DNA of 64,000 nt from Actinomyces sp. Marseille-P3109 (GCF_900323545.1 NZ_OOHN01000008.1:2978019-3042018), one strand, 5' to 3'. Shown: positions 40,871 to 50,315, counted from the stretch's first letter. The notes: a model not told the origin generated them from the sequence alone. Translations and numbers: made by a program.

Positions 40871-42433
40871 GTGACCCAGCCGAAGCCTTCGGCACCTGCG
40901 CGGACCTCTCCGGCGGGTGCCCCTCCCGCAGGTGCCGAGGATCGTGGACGATCTGCGGATATGTCAGGCACCGCAAGCCATTCGATGGCTGAAGAAGGTG
41001 CTGGATCGACGGTGAGGCCGGCCGCTCGACGCCTGTCGCTGCGGCGGCTCGGTGGGTCGCTGCGGCGAGGATCGTCGTCGGGTGCCAGCTGGTCGTCTGT
41101 GGGAACCACAGCCGTCGCCAAGGTCCTGGTCATGGGTGTCTCGGGCGTCTTCGGCCTGGTCAATACCAGTCTCATCATCAGGCACTTCGGTGCCGACGCC
41201 TTCGCTCAGTACGGCCTGCTGGCCACCTTCCCCACCCTCATGCCCTTCACGGACCTGGGGATCGGCGCGGTCATCCTCAACACGGTGGCGGGCTCGACCG
41301 ACCCGGCCCACGACTCGACCGTGCGGCGCACGATCACCACCGCCATCCGGGTGCTGCTCGGGTCCGCCCTGGTCGTCAGCACGGTCGGCATCGTCCTCAT
41401 GCTCCTGGGGGCCTGGCCCTGGCTGCTGGGGGGCAAGCTCATGGAAGGCGGTGGGCTGACCGCCACCGTCTGTCTCATCATCTACGCCGCGGCCCTGCCG
41501 ATGTCCGTGGGGCAGCGCGTCATCATCGGCCTGGGGCGCTCGGCCACGCAGGTCATCAGCCAGGGCGTCGTCTCCCCGGCCATGTCCTGCTTCCTGCTGC
41601 TGGCCATCGTCACCGGCCTGGGGCGCGGCAACGCCGTGTCCATCTACTCCTACATCGCCAACGCGCTGGTCTCGGTCATCTGCATCATCGTCGCCTGGCG
41701 CGCCACCAGGCCCCTGTTCGCGGGGGCCCTCAGGGACGTGCCGCGTGTCCGTAGCGTGCGGGGCGTGCGCATCGTCAACACCGCGGGCCCCCAGCTGCTT
41801 CAGTCCCTGGCCATCCCGATCGCCTTCCAGACCGACCGGCTCCTCCTGTCCCACCTGGGCCAGTCGCAGGCCCTGGCCGAGTACAACCTGGCCAACAACC
41901 TGTTCAACATGCTCACCCAGACCGTCATGGCGGCCGGGGTCGCCATGTGGCCGATGTTCGCCCGTGCCCGTGCTGACAAGCGCATCGAGAACCCCTTCAA
42001 GCCGGCGATGCTCTTCAGCGGGGGCGGCTTCGTTCTGGCGCTCGCGCTGGTGGCCGTCACTCCCTGGGCCGCGCGCGTCATGTCCCACGGCAAGATCGTC
42101 CTGCCTGCCGCCCTCGTGTGGGCCTTCGCCGTCTACGTCGCCGTCGAGGCCGGCAAGCAGCCGCTGGGCATGTACATGACCGATCCGCGCGGGCTGCAGT
42201 TCCAAGTGGTTCCGGTGCTCGTCCTGGTGCCGATGAACCTCGCCATCTCCTGGGTCCTCATTGGGCCGTTCGATGCGGCCGGCCCTATCCTGGGCTCAGT
42301 GATCTCTGTGATCCTGTGCCAGATCATGCCGTATGCCTGGTGGGTGCGCCGGGACGTGGCCAGGCGCCGCCGCGAGCTGGCCGAGCAGCAGGCGCGGGAG
42401 ACGGGCGGTGACGCCGTTCCTCCTGGTCGGTAG
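40871..42433 (+). CDS. polysaccharide flippase (Wzx/MATE-like)
   Basis: A 520-residue polytopic protein of the oligosaccharide flippase family with 12 or more helices from about residue 75 onward, beginning KVLVMGVSGVFGLVNTSLIIRHFG, a typical Wzx opening. It would move lipid-linked glycan units across the membrane. The basic, disordered N-terminal 70 residues are cytoplasmic. The GTG at 40871 is chosen because AGGAG (40860-40864) lies 6 nt upstream; the frame upstream lacks a signal. It is followed by the CDP-alcohol phosphatidyltransferase gene. Confidence 0.88.
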   Translation: MTQPKPSAPARTSPAGAPPAGAEDRGRSADMSGTASHSMAEEGAGSTVRPAARRLSLRRLGGSLRRGSSSGASWSSVGTTAVAKVLVMGVSGVFGLVNTSLIIRHFGADAFAQYGLLATFPTLMPFTDLGIGAVILNTVAGSTDPAHDSTVRRTITTAIRVLLGSALVVSTVGIVLMLLGAWPWLLGGKLMEGGGLTATVCLIIYAAALPMSVGQRVIIGLGRSATQVISQGVVSPAMSCFLLLAIVTGLGRGNAVSIYSYIANALVSVICIIVAWRATRPLFAGALRDVPRVRSVRGVRIVNTAGPQLLQSLAIPIAFQTDRLLLSHLGQSQALAEYNLANNLFNMLTQTVMAAGVAMWPMFARARADKRIENPFKPAMLFSGGGFVLALALVAVTPWAARVMSHGKIVLPAALVWAFAVYVAVEAGKQPLGMYMTDPRGLQFQVVPVLVLVPMNLAISWVLIGPFDAAGPILGSVISVILCQIMPYAWWVRRDVARRRRELAEQQARETGGDAVPPGR

Positions 42434-42581
42434 CTCTGAGCCGCCCCCGCGGCCCGGGCGCCCGCAGCCGCCTGCCCGCGCCAACCACTCCCCGCCGCTG
42501 CCTGTCTTCCCTCGTCGCGGTCCATCATCACTGTCCATCCACCCCGGTCCGACTCACGGGCCCCATCCAAGGAGACGCTTC

Positions 42582-43316
42582 ATGAGCTCCCCTGCCGGTT
42601 CCCCCACCATCGCCGAGAACATCAGGGCGCTGTCCCGCGCCCAGAAGTCCAAGGCCGGTGCCCCCCTGTACTCCCGTATCGTCAACCGCCCCGCGGGCCG
42701 GGTCCTGGCCGCCGTCGCCCACCGACTGGGCGCGACCCCGGACCAGGTAACGGTGCTCTCGGCGCTGTGCACCTACAGCGGCATCGCACTCATCGCCCTG
42801 TGGCGTCCCACGGTCGTGTCCGCAGTGGCGACCGCCCTGCTGCTCATGCTGGGATACGCCCTTGATGCCGCCGACGGACAGCTGGCGAGATTGCGCAATG
42901 GTGGATCGAAGGCCGGTGAATGGCTGGATCATGTCGCCGACGTCATTAAGCTCTCCACAATTCATGGGGCCATTGCGATCTCCCTTTTCCGGTTCACGGA
43001 TCTGCCTCCCTCGGTCCTCCTTATTCCACTCGCATTCGGGGCGGTTCAGAATATCCACTTCTTTAGTTACATCCTGACCTATCAGCTGCGTTATCACGGC
43101 GGTACGCCGATGGCCAAGGATGAGGCCCGTCCGGGCATGATCAAGTCGATCCTCTCGGCACCCACGGACTACGGGCTCATGTGCTTCGTGCTCATGACCC
43201 GCTTCGCCCCTACGGTCTTCCTGTGGATCTACGGCGTCATGCTCCTGGGCTGCGCGGGCTACGTGGCACTGGCTCTGCCCAAGTGGTACCGCGACCTGCG
43301 GCGCGACACCCAGTAG
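42582..43316 (+). CDS. CDP-alcohol phosphatidyltransferase
   Basis: A 244-residue integral membrane enzyme. The CDP-OH-P signature D-x2-DG-x2-AR-x8-G-x3-D-x3-D is perfect, from DAADGQLAR to LDHVAD (about residues 92-117). It moves a phospho-alcohol or phospho-sugar from a CDP-linked donor to an acceptor. Being inside a glycan locus it may add a phospho-substituent to a surface polymer or make an inositol/glycerol lipid; the cytidylyltransferase at 38546 could supply its donor (inference). The ATG at 42582 has AAGGAGA 8 nt upstream. The middle of the gene (about 42880-43090) is lower in GC than the rest. Confidence 0.9.
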   Translation: MSSPAGSPTIAENIRALSRAQKSKAGAPLYSRIVNRPAGRVLAAVAHRLGATPDQVTVLSALCTYSGIALIALWRPTVVSAVATALLLMLGYALDAADGQLARLRNGGSKAGEWLDHVADVIKLSTIHGAIAISLFRFTDLPPSVLLIPLAFGAVQNIHFFSYILTYQLRYHGGTPMAKDEARPGMIKSILSAPTDYGLMCFVLMTRFAPTVFLWIYGVMLLGCAGYVALALPKWYRDLRRDTQ

Positions 43317-43412
43317 GTCGTCGGCCCCGCAGGTCTGGCGCCACCGACGGACCGGGGCCGGTGTAGCCAACGGTTCATGACCCGTTCACGCAATCATCGC
43401 TTAAGGATTCTC

Positions 43413-44306
43413 ATGTCACTGCTTACCGGCCGCAAGGCACTACTGGTCTATACCGGACGCAAGGATGGTCTGGGCAACCGTGTACGGGCCCTGCTGTCCG
43501 CCCAGGCCCTGGCCCGCGTCGAGAATCGTGACCTCTATTACGTGTGGAGTACCGACGAGTACTTCGGCCCCCGGATGGACGAGCTGTGGCACTTTCAGGA
43601 GGGCACCTCGGTATCGCGACTGACCTCCCGAGCGCTCATTCCTCTGGCCCGGTACCGCCAGCCCAGGGGCGTCCGGGTCACGCCCGCACTGCGCCGCGCC
43701 CACCTGTGGCAGATCCGCTCCCACGGCCTGCCCGTCACCTGGGAGGACCCGGCCTGGAGCGAGGGGGCATCGGGCACCGGGCCGCGTCCCTGGACCGAGC
43801 TGCTGCGCGAGCTGACCCCCGTCGACCAGATCGCCGATCAGGTGCGCTCCATCTACGACGCTCACCTGCGTGGACGCCCCTACGTCGGCATCCAGGTGCG
43901 CACCCACGCGGTTTCTCACGCCAAGACGATCGAGTCCTCCCCGGTGGAGTGGTTCGCGAACCGGATGCGTCAGATCCGCGCCGACCACCCCGACGTCCCC
44001 TTCTTCCTGTCCTGCGACACCCCCGAGGCTCAGGAGCAGCTGGCCGGTGAGTTCACCGGCTGCGTGTTCCTCACCGACAAGGGTGGCTACAACACCACCG
44101 CCGGCGTGCGTGCGGGACTGGTCGACCTCTACCTGCTGGCCAGCTCCCAGCACCTCATCGGGGCCTCCTTCTCCAGCTTCGTGGAGATGGCCGTCTTCCT
44201 GTGCGACGGCGCCGTGCCCTTCGAGCGGCCCGACCAGCCCCTCGAGGGCGAGTTCAGCCTGTCCCTGGGGCTGGCCGAGGACCCCCTGCGCCCCGCCCAG
44301 CGCTGA
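43413..44306 (+). CDS. fucosyltransferase-like protein
   Basis: A 298-residue protein with features of the alpha-1,6/O-fucosyltransferase superfamily (GT23/NodZ-like). The N-terminal RKDGLGNRVRALLSAQALA is followed by a central PYVGIQVRTHA motif, the Arg-containing donor-binding segment, and FLSCDTPEAQ later. It probably adds a fucose or related sugar to the surface glycan. The ATG at 43413 is preferred over 43377 because AAGGA lies 5 nt upstream and homologous sequence begins there. It ends at a strong hairpin. Confidence 0.72.
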   Translation: MSLLTGRKALLVYTGRKDGLGNRVRALLSAQALARVENRDLYYVWSTDEYFGPRMDELWHFQEGTSVSRLTSRALIPLARYRQPRGVRVTPALRRAHLWQIRSHGLPVTWEDPAWSEGASGTGPRPWTELLRELTPVDQIADQVRSIYDAHLRGRPYVGIQVRTHAVSHAKTIESSPVEWFANRMRQIRADHPDVPFFLSCDTPEAQEQLAGEFTGCVFLTDKGGYNTTAGVRAGLVDLYLLASSQHLIGASFSSFVEMAVFLCDGAVPFERPDQPLEGEFSLSLGLAEDPLRPAQR

Positions 44307-44327
44307 TACCCCGCCGAGCCGGGCATT

Positions 44328-44368
44328 TTTCGCGTAGCCCTACCGTTTTTCCGTAGGGCTACGCGAAA
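44328..44368. terminator. bidirectional hairpin terminator (16-bp stem)
   Basis: Perfect 16-bp inverted repeat, arms 44328-44343 and 44353-44368, with a 9-nt loop containing five T. It lies between convergent glycosyltransferase genes and is much less GC-rich than the other terminators in the window. Confidence 0.85.
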
Positions 44369-44399
44369 TCTGTCGGTCTCGGTGGAACCGGCGGGGGCC

Positions 44400-45575
44400 T
44401 CAGTGATCGAGGAGCTCGCCCATGATCCGGGCCATGGTGGCTCGGTAGCCGGCCACGGAGAACCGGTCGGCAGCCTCGCGCTCGCCCTGCTCGGCCAGCC
44501 TGGCCGCCAGAGCCGGGTCCGCCGCCAGGGTCCCGAGGGCCTCGGCCAGAGCCGCAGCGTCGTCGGCGGGCACGAGCAGGCCGGTGATCGCGTCGGTGAC
44601 GACCTCCGCCAGGCCCTGGACCCGGGAGGCCACAAGCGGCCGGGCGGCGTGCATCGCCTCGACCGCCGTGTTCCCGAAGGGCTCGGCCCGCGAGGGCACG
44701 ACGACGGCGTCGGCGGCCTCCAGCACCGGCCAGGTGGGGCGCACGTAGCCCAGCAGCTCGACGTGCCCGTCCAGATCCGGCTGGGCGGCGCGCTCGCGCA
44801 GCTCCTCCTCGTACCACTCGTAGCCGGGGAAGACCGACCCGCACACGCTCAGGGAGGCATCCACCCCCGAGTCGCGCAGCAGCCCGACGGCGTCCAGGGC
44901 CACGTCCACGCCCTTGCGCGGGGAGAGACGACCCACCATGGCGATCCGGAACGAGTCGCCGGGCTGCCTACGACGCAGGGGCGCCAGAGGTTGGTCCGGA
45001 CCGGCGACCCCGTTGTGGACCACCTCCGTGCGTGAGGCGAGGCGCGGCTGGACGTCCAGGAGGGCGTCACGGGCGGCGCCGGAGTTCGCCACGATCCGGG
45101 AGGCCGCCAGGAGGGGCGCGTTGAGTCCGGTGCGGATGATCCGGCGCTGGGTGTCCTCGGCCTCGTGGACGTGCGCCAGCACGGGGATGCCCGCCGCGCT
45201 CGCGGCCACCGGCCACCACGGGATCGTCACCGTGTTGGTCAGGACCGCCTCGGCCCGGCTGGCGCGGATGACCGTCCGTAGGCGCGCGATCTCCGGGGCG
45301 GCCTGAGCCGACAGTCTCGTCAGGCCCTTGGGACTCAGCAGGGCCTTGCGCAGGACGGTGAACGGCATGACGGCTACGCGGGCCCCGGCCTCGCGCAGCA
45401 CCTCGACCAGGGGGCCGTCCAGGGGCAGGGCCACGAGGACCTCGTGGCCGGCGTCGATGAGCCCGTGAATGGTCTCGACCAGCTGCCAGTCCGATCCGTA
45501 GAGGTCGGGGGAGGGGTGAGCCACGAGGATCCGGGTGGCGCCGGCGTGGTCACCGCCCGCCCGGCCCCGGCTCAC
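44400..45575 (-). CDS. GT4 glycosyltransferase
   Basis: A 391-residue GT-B enzyme of family 4. The donor-site region shows FRIAMVGRLSPRKGVDVALDAV and the E-x7-E type motif VVPSRAEPFGNTAVEAM, which bind the nucleotide sugar. It acts on the cytosolic side during glycan assembly; donor and acceptor are unknown. The GTG at 45575 overlaps the stop of the upstream glycosyltransferase by 4 nt and has GGAAGG upstream. Confidence 0.9.
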   Translation of the reverse strand: MSRGRAGGDHAGATRILVAHPSPDLYGSDWQLVETIHGLIDAGHEVLVALPLDGPLVEVLREAGARVAVMPFTVLRKALLSPKGLTRLSAQAAPEIARLRTVIRASRAEAVLTNTVTIPWWPVAASAAGIPVLAHVHEAEDTQRRIIRTGLNAPLLAASRIVANSGAARDALLDVQPRLASRTEVVHNGVAGPDQPLAPLRRRQPGDSFRIAMVGRLSPRKGVDVALDAVGLLRDSGVDASLSVCGSVFPGYEWYEEELRERAAQPDLDGHVELLGYVRPTWPVLEAADAVVVPSRAEPFGNTAVEAMHAARPLVASRVQGLAEVVTDAITGLLVPADDAAALAEALGTLAADPALAARLAEQGEREAADRFSVAGYRATMARIMGELLDH

Positions 45576-46741
45576 AGGCTCACCTTCCCGGTGCGGCGCC
45601 CGGAAGGGCGGTGGCGCGAGGGGCCCTCGAGCGCCAGGCGCCTAGCCAGGGCCTCGTAGCCGGAGGCCACCTCGTCCCAGTCGTAGAGGACGGCCCGCTT
45701 GCGGGACTCCTCGCCGCGCGCGGCCTGGGCCTCGACGTCGGACTCGGCGGAGGTGACCAGGGCGGCCACATCGTCGGGCGAGGTCCAGTAGCGCCCGGCC
45801 TCGCCCAGGACCTCCCGGTTGAAGGAGACGTCGAAGGCGTCCACCGCGGCCCCGGCGCCGATCGCGCGCAGGAGGGAGGGGTTGGTGCCCCCTACGGAGT
45901 GTCCGTGGTAGTAGACCAGAGCCCCGGCGTAGAGCGCGTCGAGCAGCTCCTGGTCCCACAGGCCGCCCAGCAGGCGGACCCGCTCGTCGGCCAGGGCCTC
46001 GATGCGGGCGGTGTACTCGTCGGCGTACGGGGCCGAGCCGACGACGACCAACGGCAGCGTGGCGCCGGAGTGAACGTAGCCCTCGACGATGACGTCGATG
46101 TGGTTCTCCACCTCGAAGCGGGCGACGACCAGGTGGAAGCCCTTGGGGTCCAGGTCCAGCTCGGCCAGGCGCGAGGTGTCCGCAGTGATGCGGGGAGCCC
46201 CGTAGGAGATGAGGTCGGTGGGGGCGTTGAACTCGTCGGTGTAGTAGTCGGCGATGCCTTGGGCGTCGGCGATGAGGGCGTCGGAGTAGCGCACGGCCAG
46301 GGCCTCGGCCGCGCGGTAGTAGCGCTTACCGGTGGGGCCCCACTTGCCGCGGCGCCACTCCAGGCCGTCGACGTGGGTGGCCACCGGGACTCGTGCGGCG
46401 CGCAGCGCGGGCAGGAAGGGGGAGTTGGCGGCGTTGAAGACGAAGGCGGCGTCGGGGTGGGTGCGGCGCAGTAGGTGGACCACCGACAGGGCCGTGTGCG
46501 ACAGGGTCTCCAGGCTGCGGTTCTTGACCGAGGGCAGCTCGATCAGCCGCATTCCCAGATAGGTACTCGGAAGCGGGGTGCTCGGCTCGGGGTTGCGGCA
46601 GTAGACGAGGACCTGGTGGCCGCGGTCTGCCAGGCGCCGGCCCACCTCCTCGATGGCGGTCTCAAAACCTCCGTACCGGGCGGGGACGCCTCGCGTCCCG
46701 ATCATGGCGATGCGGAGCCTGTCCGGGTTCACAGCAGTCAA
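45572..46741 (-). CDS. DUF1972-type glycosyltransferase (rhamnosyltransferase-like)
   Basis: A 389-residue GT4-like enzyme. The N-terminal IAMIGTRGVPARYGGFETA is the DUF1972 signature found in enzymes such as streptococcal Cps2T rhamnosyltransferases. The C-terminal half contains GHSVGGTNPSLLRAI in the donor site. It likely adds an early sugar, possibly a deoxyhexose, to the lipid-linked acceptor. The TTG at 46741 has AAGGA 5 nt upstream; a GTG three codons later is possible. It is co-transcribed with the next GT4 gene. Confidence 0.87.
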   Translation of the reverse strand: MTAVNPDRLRIAMIGTRGVPARYGGFETAIEEVGRRLADRGHQVLVYCRNPEPSTPLPSTYLGMRLIELPSVKNRSLETLSHTALSVVHLLRRTHPDAAFVFNAANSPFLPALRAARVPVATHVDGLEWRRGKWGPTGKRYYRAAEALAVRYSDALIADAQGIADYYTDEFNAPTDLISYGAPRITADTSRLAELDLDPKGFHLVVARFEVENHIDVIVEGYVHSGATLPLVVVGSAPYADEYTARIEALADERVRLLGGLWDQELLDALYAGALVYYHGHSVGGTNPSLLRAIGAGAAVDAFDVSFNREVLGEAGRYWTSPDDVAALVTSAESDVEAQAARGEESRKRAVLYDWDEVASGYEALARRLALEGPSRHRPSGRRTGKVSL

Positions 46742-47495
46742 CGGAGTCCTTTCAAGGGGCGGCGGAGCCGGGAGGGGGGTGGGAACCGGTGGGCCCGGTC
46801 GAACGCGACAGTCGGATGAGACGTCGGCCGCGGGCCACCGAGAGTGGCGGGAGGAGCGGTGGCGACGGCGGATCCGGGCTCTCGCCCGCGCGCTGGCTGA
46901 TCCCGGTCTCGGCTCGGTGCTGATTGGGGACCGGACCAGTGCTGGATCGCCGAGCGTGCCGGCGTCAAGCCGGGACGGCCGTACCGCACATACCCGGTCA
47001 AGAGTCTAGAGGCAGCCGGCGCTGCGCTCGAGCGATACGGAAAGCGGGATGCTTCGGCTGCGAGAACAGGACGCAGGGGGCGGTAGGAGGAACGGTTGTA
47101 GATCCCCTCCGTGGGAACGATGCAGGGACCCTCCGTGGGAACGGGGTGGAGACGGAGGTGTGAATGCCGGCTCGGTCACCGAGGTGAACGATCCATTCCC
47201 ACCTGAATGACGGCTGGGAATTTGGGGTGAGAATCGGGTGTGGAACGCCGGCTCAATGAGTGAGAGGCTATCGATGGGAAAAGCGTCCATGAGGTGCAGA
47301 CCTGCTCGATTAGTGATTGATGCCACAACAGAAGATGCAATAAAGTCTCTTCGAACCGTTACCAAAGAGTTACCTCTGTAATAGCCTCGTGACTGGCGCC
47401 GGTCTCGCTGTCTGCCGTTCGGGTCTGAGGTGGGGCTGCCCCGTCGTAGCGCGCCGCTTACCCAAGTTCCCTCACGTCTTAAGAACGGAGCACTC
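46742..47495. other. 754-base non-coding region with short repeats
   Basis: No supported gene. The first 250 bases are ordinary high-GC DNA; the rest is AT-richer. CCCTCCGTGGGAACG occurs twice (47105-47119 and 47129-47143). Related segments GTGTGAATGCCGGCTC and GTGTGGAACGCCGGCTC lie near 47157 and 47237. GTTACC recurs at 47358-47363 and 47369-47374, 11 bp apart (one helical turn), with TAATAG at 47379-47384 as a possible -10. This looks like a regulated promoter for the secreted protein gene that follows. Confidence 0.5.
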
Positions 47496-49085
47496 GTGCA
47501 CCCTTTCCGTGCTGTTTCCAGTGTGGGGGCGGTTCTTGCCGCCCTTCCCCTCGCTCTAGGCGCTCTCGTCACTCCCACTATCACCCCTCAGGCCGCAGCG
47601 GCTCAGGGGCAGACGACTCTCGCCTCCCCTCAGGCCCTGCCCACCGCCCAGATCGACGGCGTTGTCTGGGATCAGGCGGTTGTCGGCAACACGGTCTACG
47701 TCGTCGGGGAGTTCGAGAACGCTCGCCCGGCCGGTGCCGCTCCCGGCGAGAATGAGTCTCGTCGCTACAACGCCATGGCCTACGACATCACCACGGGTGC
47801 CCTGCTCGACTGGGCGCCGAAGGTCAAAGGCAGGGTCAGTGCGGTCGAGGCCTCGGCCGATGGTTCCACCATCTACCTCGGTGGCAACTTCAACTCCGTC
47901 AATGACGAGGCCGTCTACCGCGTTGCCGCAGTGGATGCCGCCGGCCAGCGCAAGCCGCTGTCGGTCTCGGCCAATGGGGCGGTCATGGACCTTGAGATCT
48001 CCCCCGACGGCTCCACCCTCTACATGTCCGGCTCCTTCACCCAGCTCAACTCCTCGGCACGCCAGCGTGCAGGCGCCGTGGACCTCAAGACCCAGAAGGT
48101 GACCAGCTTCGCCCCGTCCATTGACGACTCCGTGGCGCGCTCCATCACGGTGGCGGCCGACAACTCGGCGGTGGCTGTTGGCGGCTCCTTCAGCTCGGTG
48201 GGCGGCTCCTCCAACGGCTACGGTGTCGCCATCCTGGAGAAGGATGGATCACTGCGCCAGTCCAATCTCTCCAATGTCATCCGTAATGCCGGGGAGCACT
48301 CCGGCATCATGAGCCTGAAGTCCGACTCCCGAGGGCTCTACGGCACGGGCTACTCCCAGGAAGGCACCTTCGAGGGGATGTTCCGGGCTGACTGGTCCAC
48401 CGGCAACATCAACCTCATGGCCGACTGCCACGGCGACACCTATGACGTGCTGCCCACCAACGATGTCATCTACATCGCCAGCCACTCCCACGACTGCAGC
48501 AACATCGGGGGCTTCCCCGAGCGCTCGGGCGAGGGCATCTACCACCATGCCGTTGGCTTCTCCAGCAACGCCACCGGCACTGTGGGCCGCAACCAGGCCT
48601 CGGGCTACAGTGACTACGAGGGTCAGCCCGCCCCCACCCAGTACAACGGCTTCCTGCCCGGTTTCCAGAACGGCCAGTACACCGGCCTGAGCCAGGCCGT
48701 CTGGACCGTTGAGGGCAATGACAAGTACCTTGTCTACGGCGGTGAGTTCGTGGCCGTCAATGGAGCCTCCCAGCAGGGACTTGTCCGTTTCTCCATGAGT
48801 GGTGGCGACCCCAACGCCAACAAGGGTGGCGACCCCAACGCCAACAAGGGTGGCGACCCCAACGCCAACAAGGGTGGCGACCCCAACGCCAACAAGGATG
48901 ATGACAACAACGCCAACAAGGGCGATGACAACGGCGACAACGACAATGGCGATAAGAAGGACAGGAAGGATAAGAGGAAAGACTGGGATCAGGATGGAGG
49001 CTGGGACCAGGACGGGGACCAGGACGGAGACGGAAACGGAGATTGGGGCTGGGACAACAACCGGCGCGGAGGCTGGTGGTGGTGA
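47496..49085 (+). CDS. secreted propeller-like protein with GGDPNANK repeats
   Basis: A 529-residue exported protein. A signal peptide (about 1-33, ending AAAAQ) leads into a domain of about 385 residues with propeller-like blades (repeated DGSTIYLGG, DGSTLYMSG and similar). A conserved stretch ADCHGDTYDVLP and ASHSHDCSNIGGFP carries two Cys and several His/Asp. The C-terminus has four perfect GGDPNANK repeats, an acidic Asn/Asp/Lys region, a DQDGDQDGDGNGD run resembling Ca2+-binding loops, and ends GGWWW. No sortase signal was seen. The GTG at 47496 has ACGGAG upstream. It is a paralogue of the protein at 50316; function unknown. Confidence 0.82.
   Translation: MHPFRAVSSVGAVLAALPLALGALVTPTITPQAAAAQGQTTLASPQALPTAQIDGVVWDQAVVGNTVYVVGEFENARPAGAAPGENESRRYNAMAYDITTGALLDWAPKVKGRVSAVEASADGSTIYLGGNFNSVNDEAVYRVAAVDAAGQRKPLSVSANGAVMDLEISPDGSTLYMSGSFTQLNSSARQRAGAVDLKTQKVTSFAPSIDDSVARSITVAADNSAVAVGGSFSSVGGSSNGYGVAILEKDGSLRQSNLSNVIRNAGEHSGIMSLKSDSRGLYGTGYSQEGTFEGMFRADWSTGNINLMADCHGDTYDVLPTNDVIYIASHSHDCSNIGGFPERSGEGIYHHAVGFSSNATGTVGRNQASGYSDYEGQPAPTQYNGFLPGFQNGQYTGLSQAVWTVEGNDKYLVYGGEFVAVNGASQQGLVRFSMSGGDPNANKGGDPNANKGGDPNANKGGDPNANKDDDNNANKGDDNGDNDNGDKKDRKDKRKDWDQDGGWDQDGDQDGDGNGDWGWDNNRRGGWWW
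48801..48920 (+). repeat. 24-bp tandem repeats (4 perfect, 1 degenerate)
   Basis: Four identical 24-bp units at 48801-48896 encode GGDPNANK, and a degenerate fifth (48897-48920) encodes DDDNNANK. Copy-number change would keep the frame, so strain-to-strain length variation is expected. Confidence 0.95.
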
Positions 49086-49225
49086 CCATGAGGCCCGCTG
49101 AGCTTGCTGATCACGGTGAGTTTTCCGCTGAATCATCCGGTTCTATGGAGGGGTGTGGTGTGCTCCCGGACTCAGTGGACGCTGAGGGCGCCGTCCCTCG
49201 CGGTAGAGGTCGTACGCTTCGACAC

Positions 49226-49909
49226 GTGTCACGAACTCGTATGCTGATCCTGCCCACCGTCCTGGTCCTGGGGCTGGGGCTGGCCGCTTGCGGAAGCGGA
49301 AAGTCCCACAGCGCCTCCACCTCCTCGGCGTCGCCATCCATGTCCGCCACTGGCTCGACGTCGGCTCCCGCTGCCTCGTCAGCCCCTGCCACCCCGACGG
49401 TCCAGACCGCGCAGCCCACGACGGCGCCCGCGTCGCCGTCGGACAGCGCCGCCACCCCGGACGCCTCGTCGATCGACCCCAAGGCCGTCGAGAGTGGTGA
49501 CCTGTCGAAGGATGAGTACCCCGAGGTTCCGCTCGACAAGTCCGTCAGTATCGACGGGGGCGTCGTCATCTCACTGGGGCAGCTGCAGTCGCAGGACTTC
49601 GCCAGCGGCCCGGGGGAGGTCGGGGGCTCCGGTGTCCTGGTGCCGGTCACGGTGACGAACAACTCCGGACAGGACCTTTCTCTGGCCAGTGTGCTGTCCA
49701 CCACTGTCAACTACGGTGAGGGCTCAGGAACGCCCGCCAGTGAGATCATCTCGGCCTCGGACGCGGCGCCCGCCACGCTCGCCGCCGGTCAGACTGTGAC
49801 CGTCAACCGTGCCTTCGTCGTCCCGGCCGAGGGGCGCGGGAGCGTCAAGGTTGTCGTCGACCTGGGGGCTGACCACGGGGCCGCCACCTTCCGGGGAGCG
49901 GCCGGCTGA
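49226..49909 (+). CDS. secreted lipoprotein with DUF4352-like domain
   Basis: A 227-residue lipoprotein. The signal sequence has two Arg, a hydrophobic core (MLILPTVLVLGLGL) and a lipobox LAAC-G at about 17-21. A Ser/Ala/Thr/Pro-rich spacer (about 25-95) leads to a C-terminal beta-sandwich (about 110-227) with VPVTVTNNSGQDLSL, like the telokin-like DUF4352 fold. The Ser/Thr-rich spacer would be a natural Pmt substrate. The GTG at 49226 is used because it supplies the basic n-region; the ATG at 49241 would lack it. The gene lies between the two paralogous secreted proteins. Confidence 0.78.
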   Translation: MSRTRMLILPTVLVLGLGLAACGSGKSHSASTSSASPSMSATGSTSAPAASSAPATPTVQTAQPTTAPASPSDSAATPDASSIDPKAVESGDLSKDEYPEVPLDKSVSIDGGVVISLGQLQSQDFASGPGEVGGSGVLVPVTVTNNSGQDLSLASVLSTTVNYGEGSGTPASEIISASDAAPATLAAGQTVTVNRAFVVPAEGRGSVKVVVDLGADHGAATFRGAAG

Positions 49910-49946
49910 TGTGAGAGCCGACTCCCGGGCTTCTCAGTGCACATCG

Positions 49947-49986
49947 AGGCGCCGCCCGCACACGCTTGCGTGTGCGGGCGGCGCCT
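49947..49986 (+). terminator. 19-bp hairpin terminator
   Basis: Perfect 19-bp inverted repeat, arms 49947-49965 and 49968-49986, with a minimal TT loop. It follows the lipoprotein gene. No U-tract. Confidence 0.8.
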
Positions 49987-50315
49987 TGGCGTGCCGGTAG
50001 ATGTTGCCTCGTCGTGATATTGTCTGGGGTTGTTCTGGAAACCGCCTGAATGAGGTCTTGCGTGGCGGGCCAGTTCGAACGGCCGTCGGCCGTGAGGGGC
50101 GCGGACTACCTGGAATGATGCTCGAACCGCACAATCTGACCAAAAGGTCGGCGTCGCGCTGGGCGTCCAATGATTGTGGGATGAACTAAAAGTTCGGCAA
50201 ATGTGTTGTTGGCGGTGTACTATAAGCCAGCCCGACGACCCTGGCCGGGTGCGGAATACCAGCCATTCATAAGGTTGCGTATCCGTGATCTGAGTATGTT
50301 CTGAACGGAATACCT
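49987..50315 (+). promoter_or_regulatory. AT-richer leader and promoter region of second secreted protein
   Basis: About 330 non-coding bases with lowered GC. TACTAT at 50218-50223, preceded by TTCGGC at 50193-50198 (19-bp spacer), is the best promoter candidate and would give a leader of about 85 nt. The GTG at 50316 has only a weak CGGAA upstream. No short open frame with a ribosome binding site was supported. Confidence 0.4.

Noticed and set aside
48801..48920. Homology of NANK repeats to malaria circumsporozoite NANP repeats
   Set aside because: The similarity is limited to a four-residue low-complexity pattern and is best explained by convergence.
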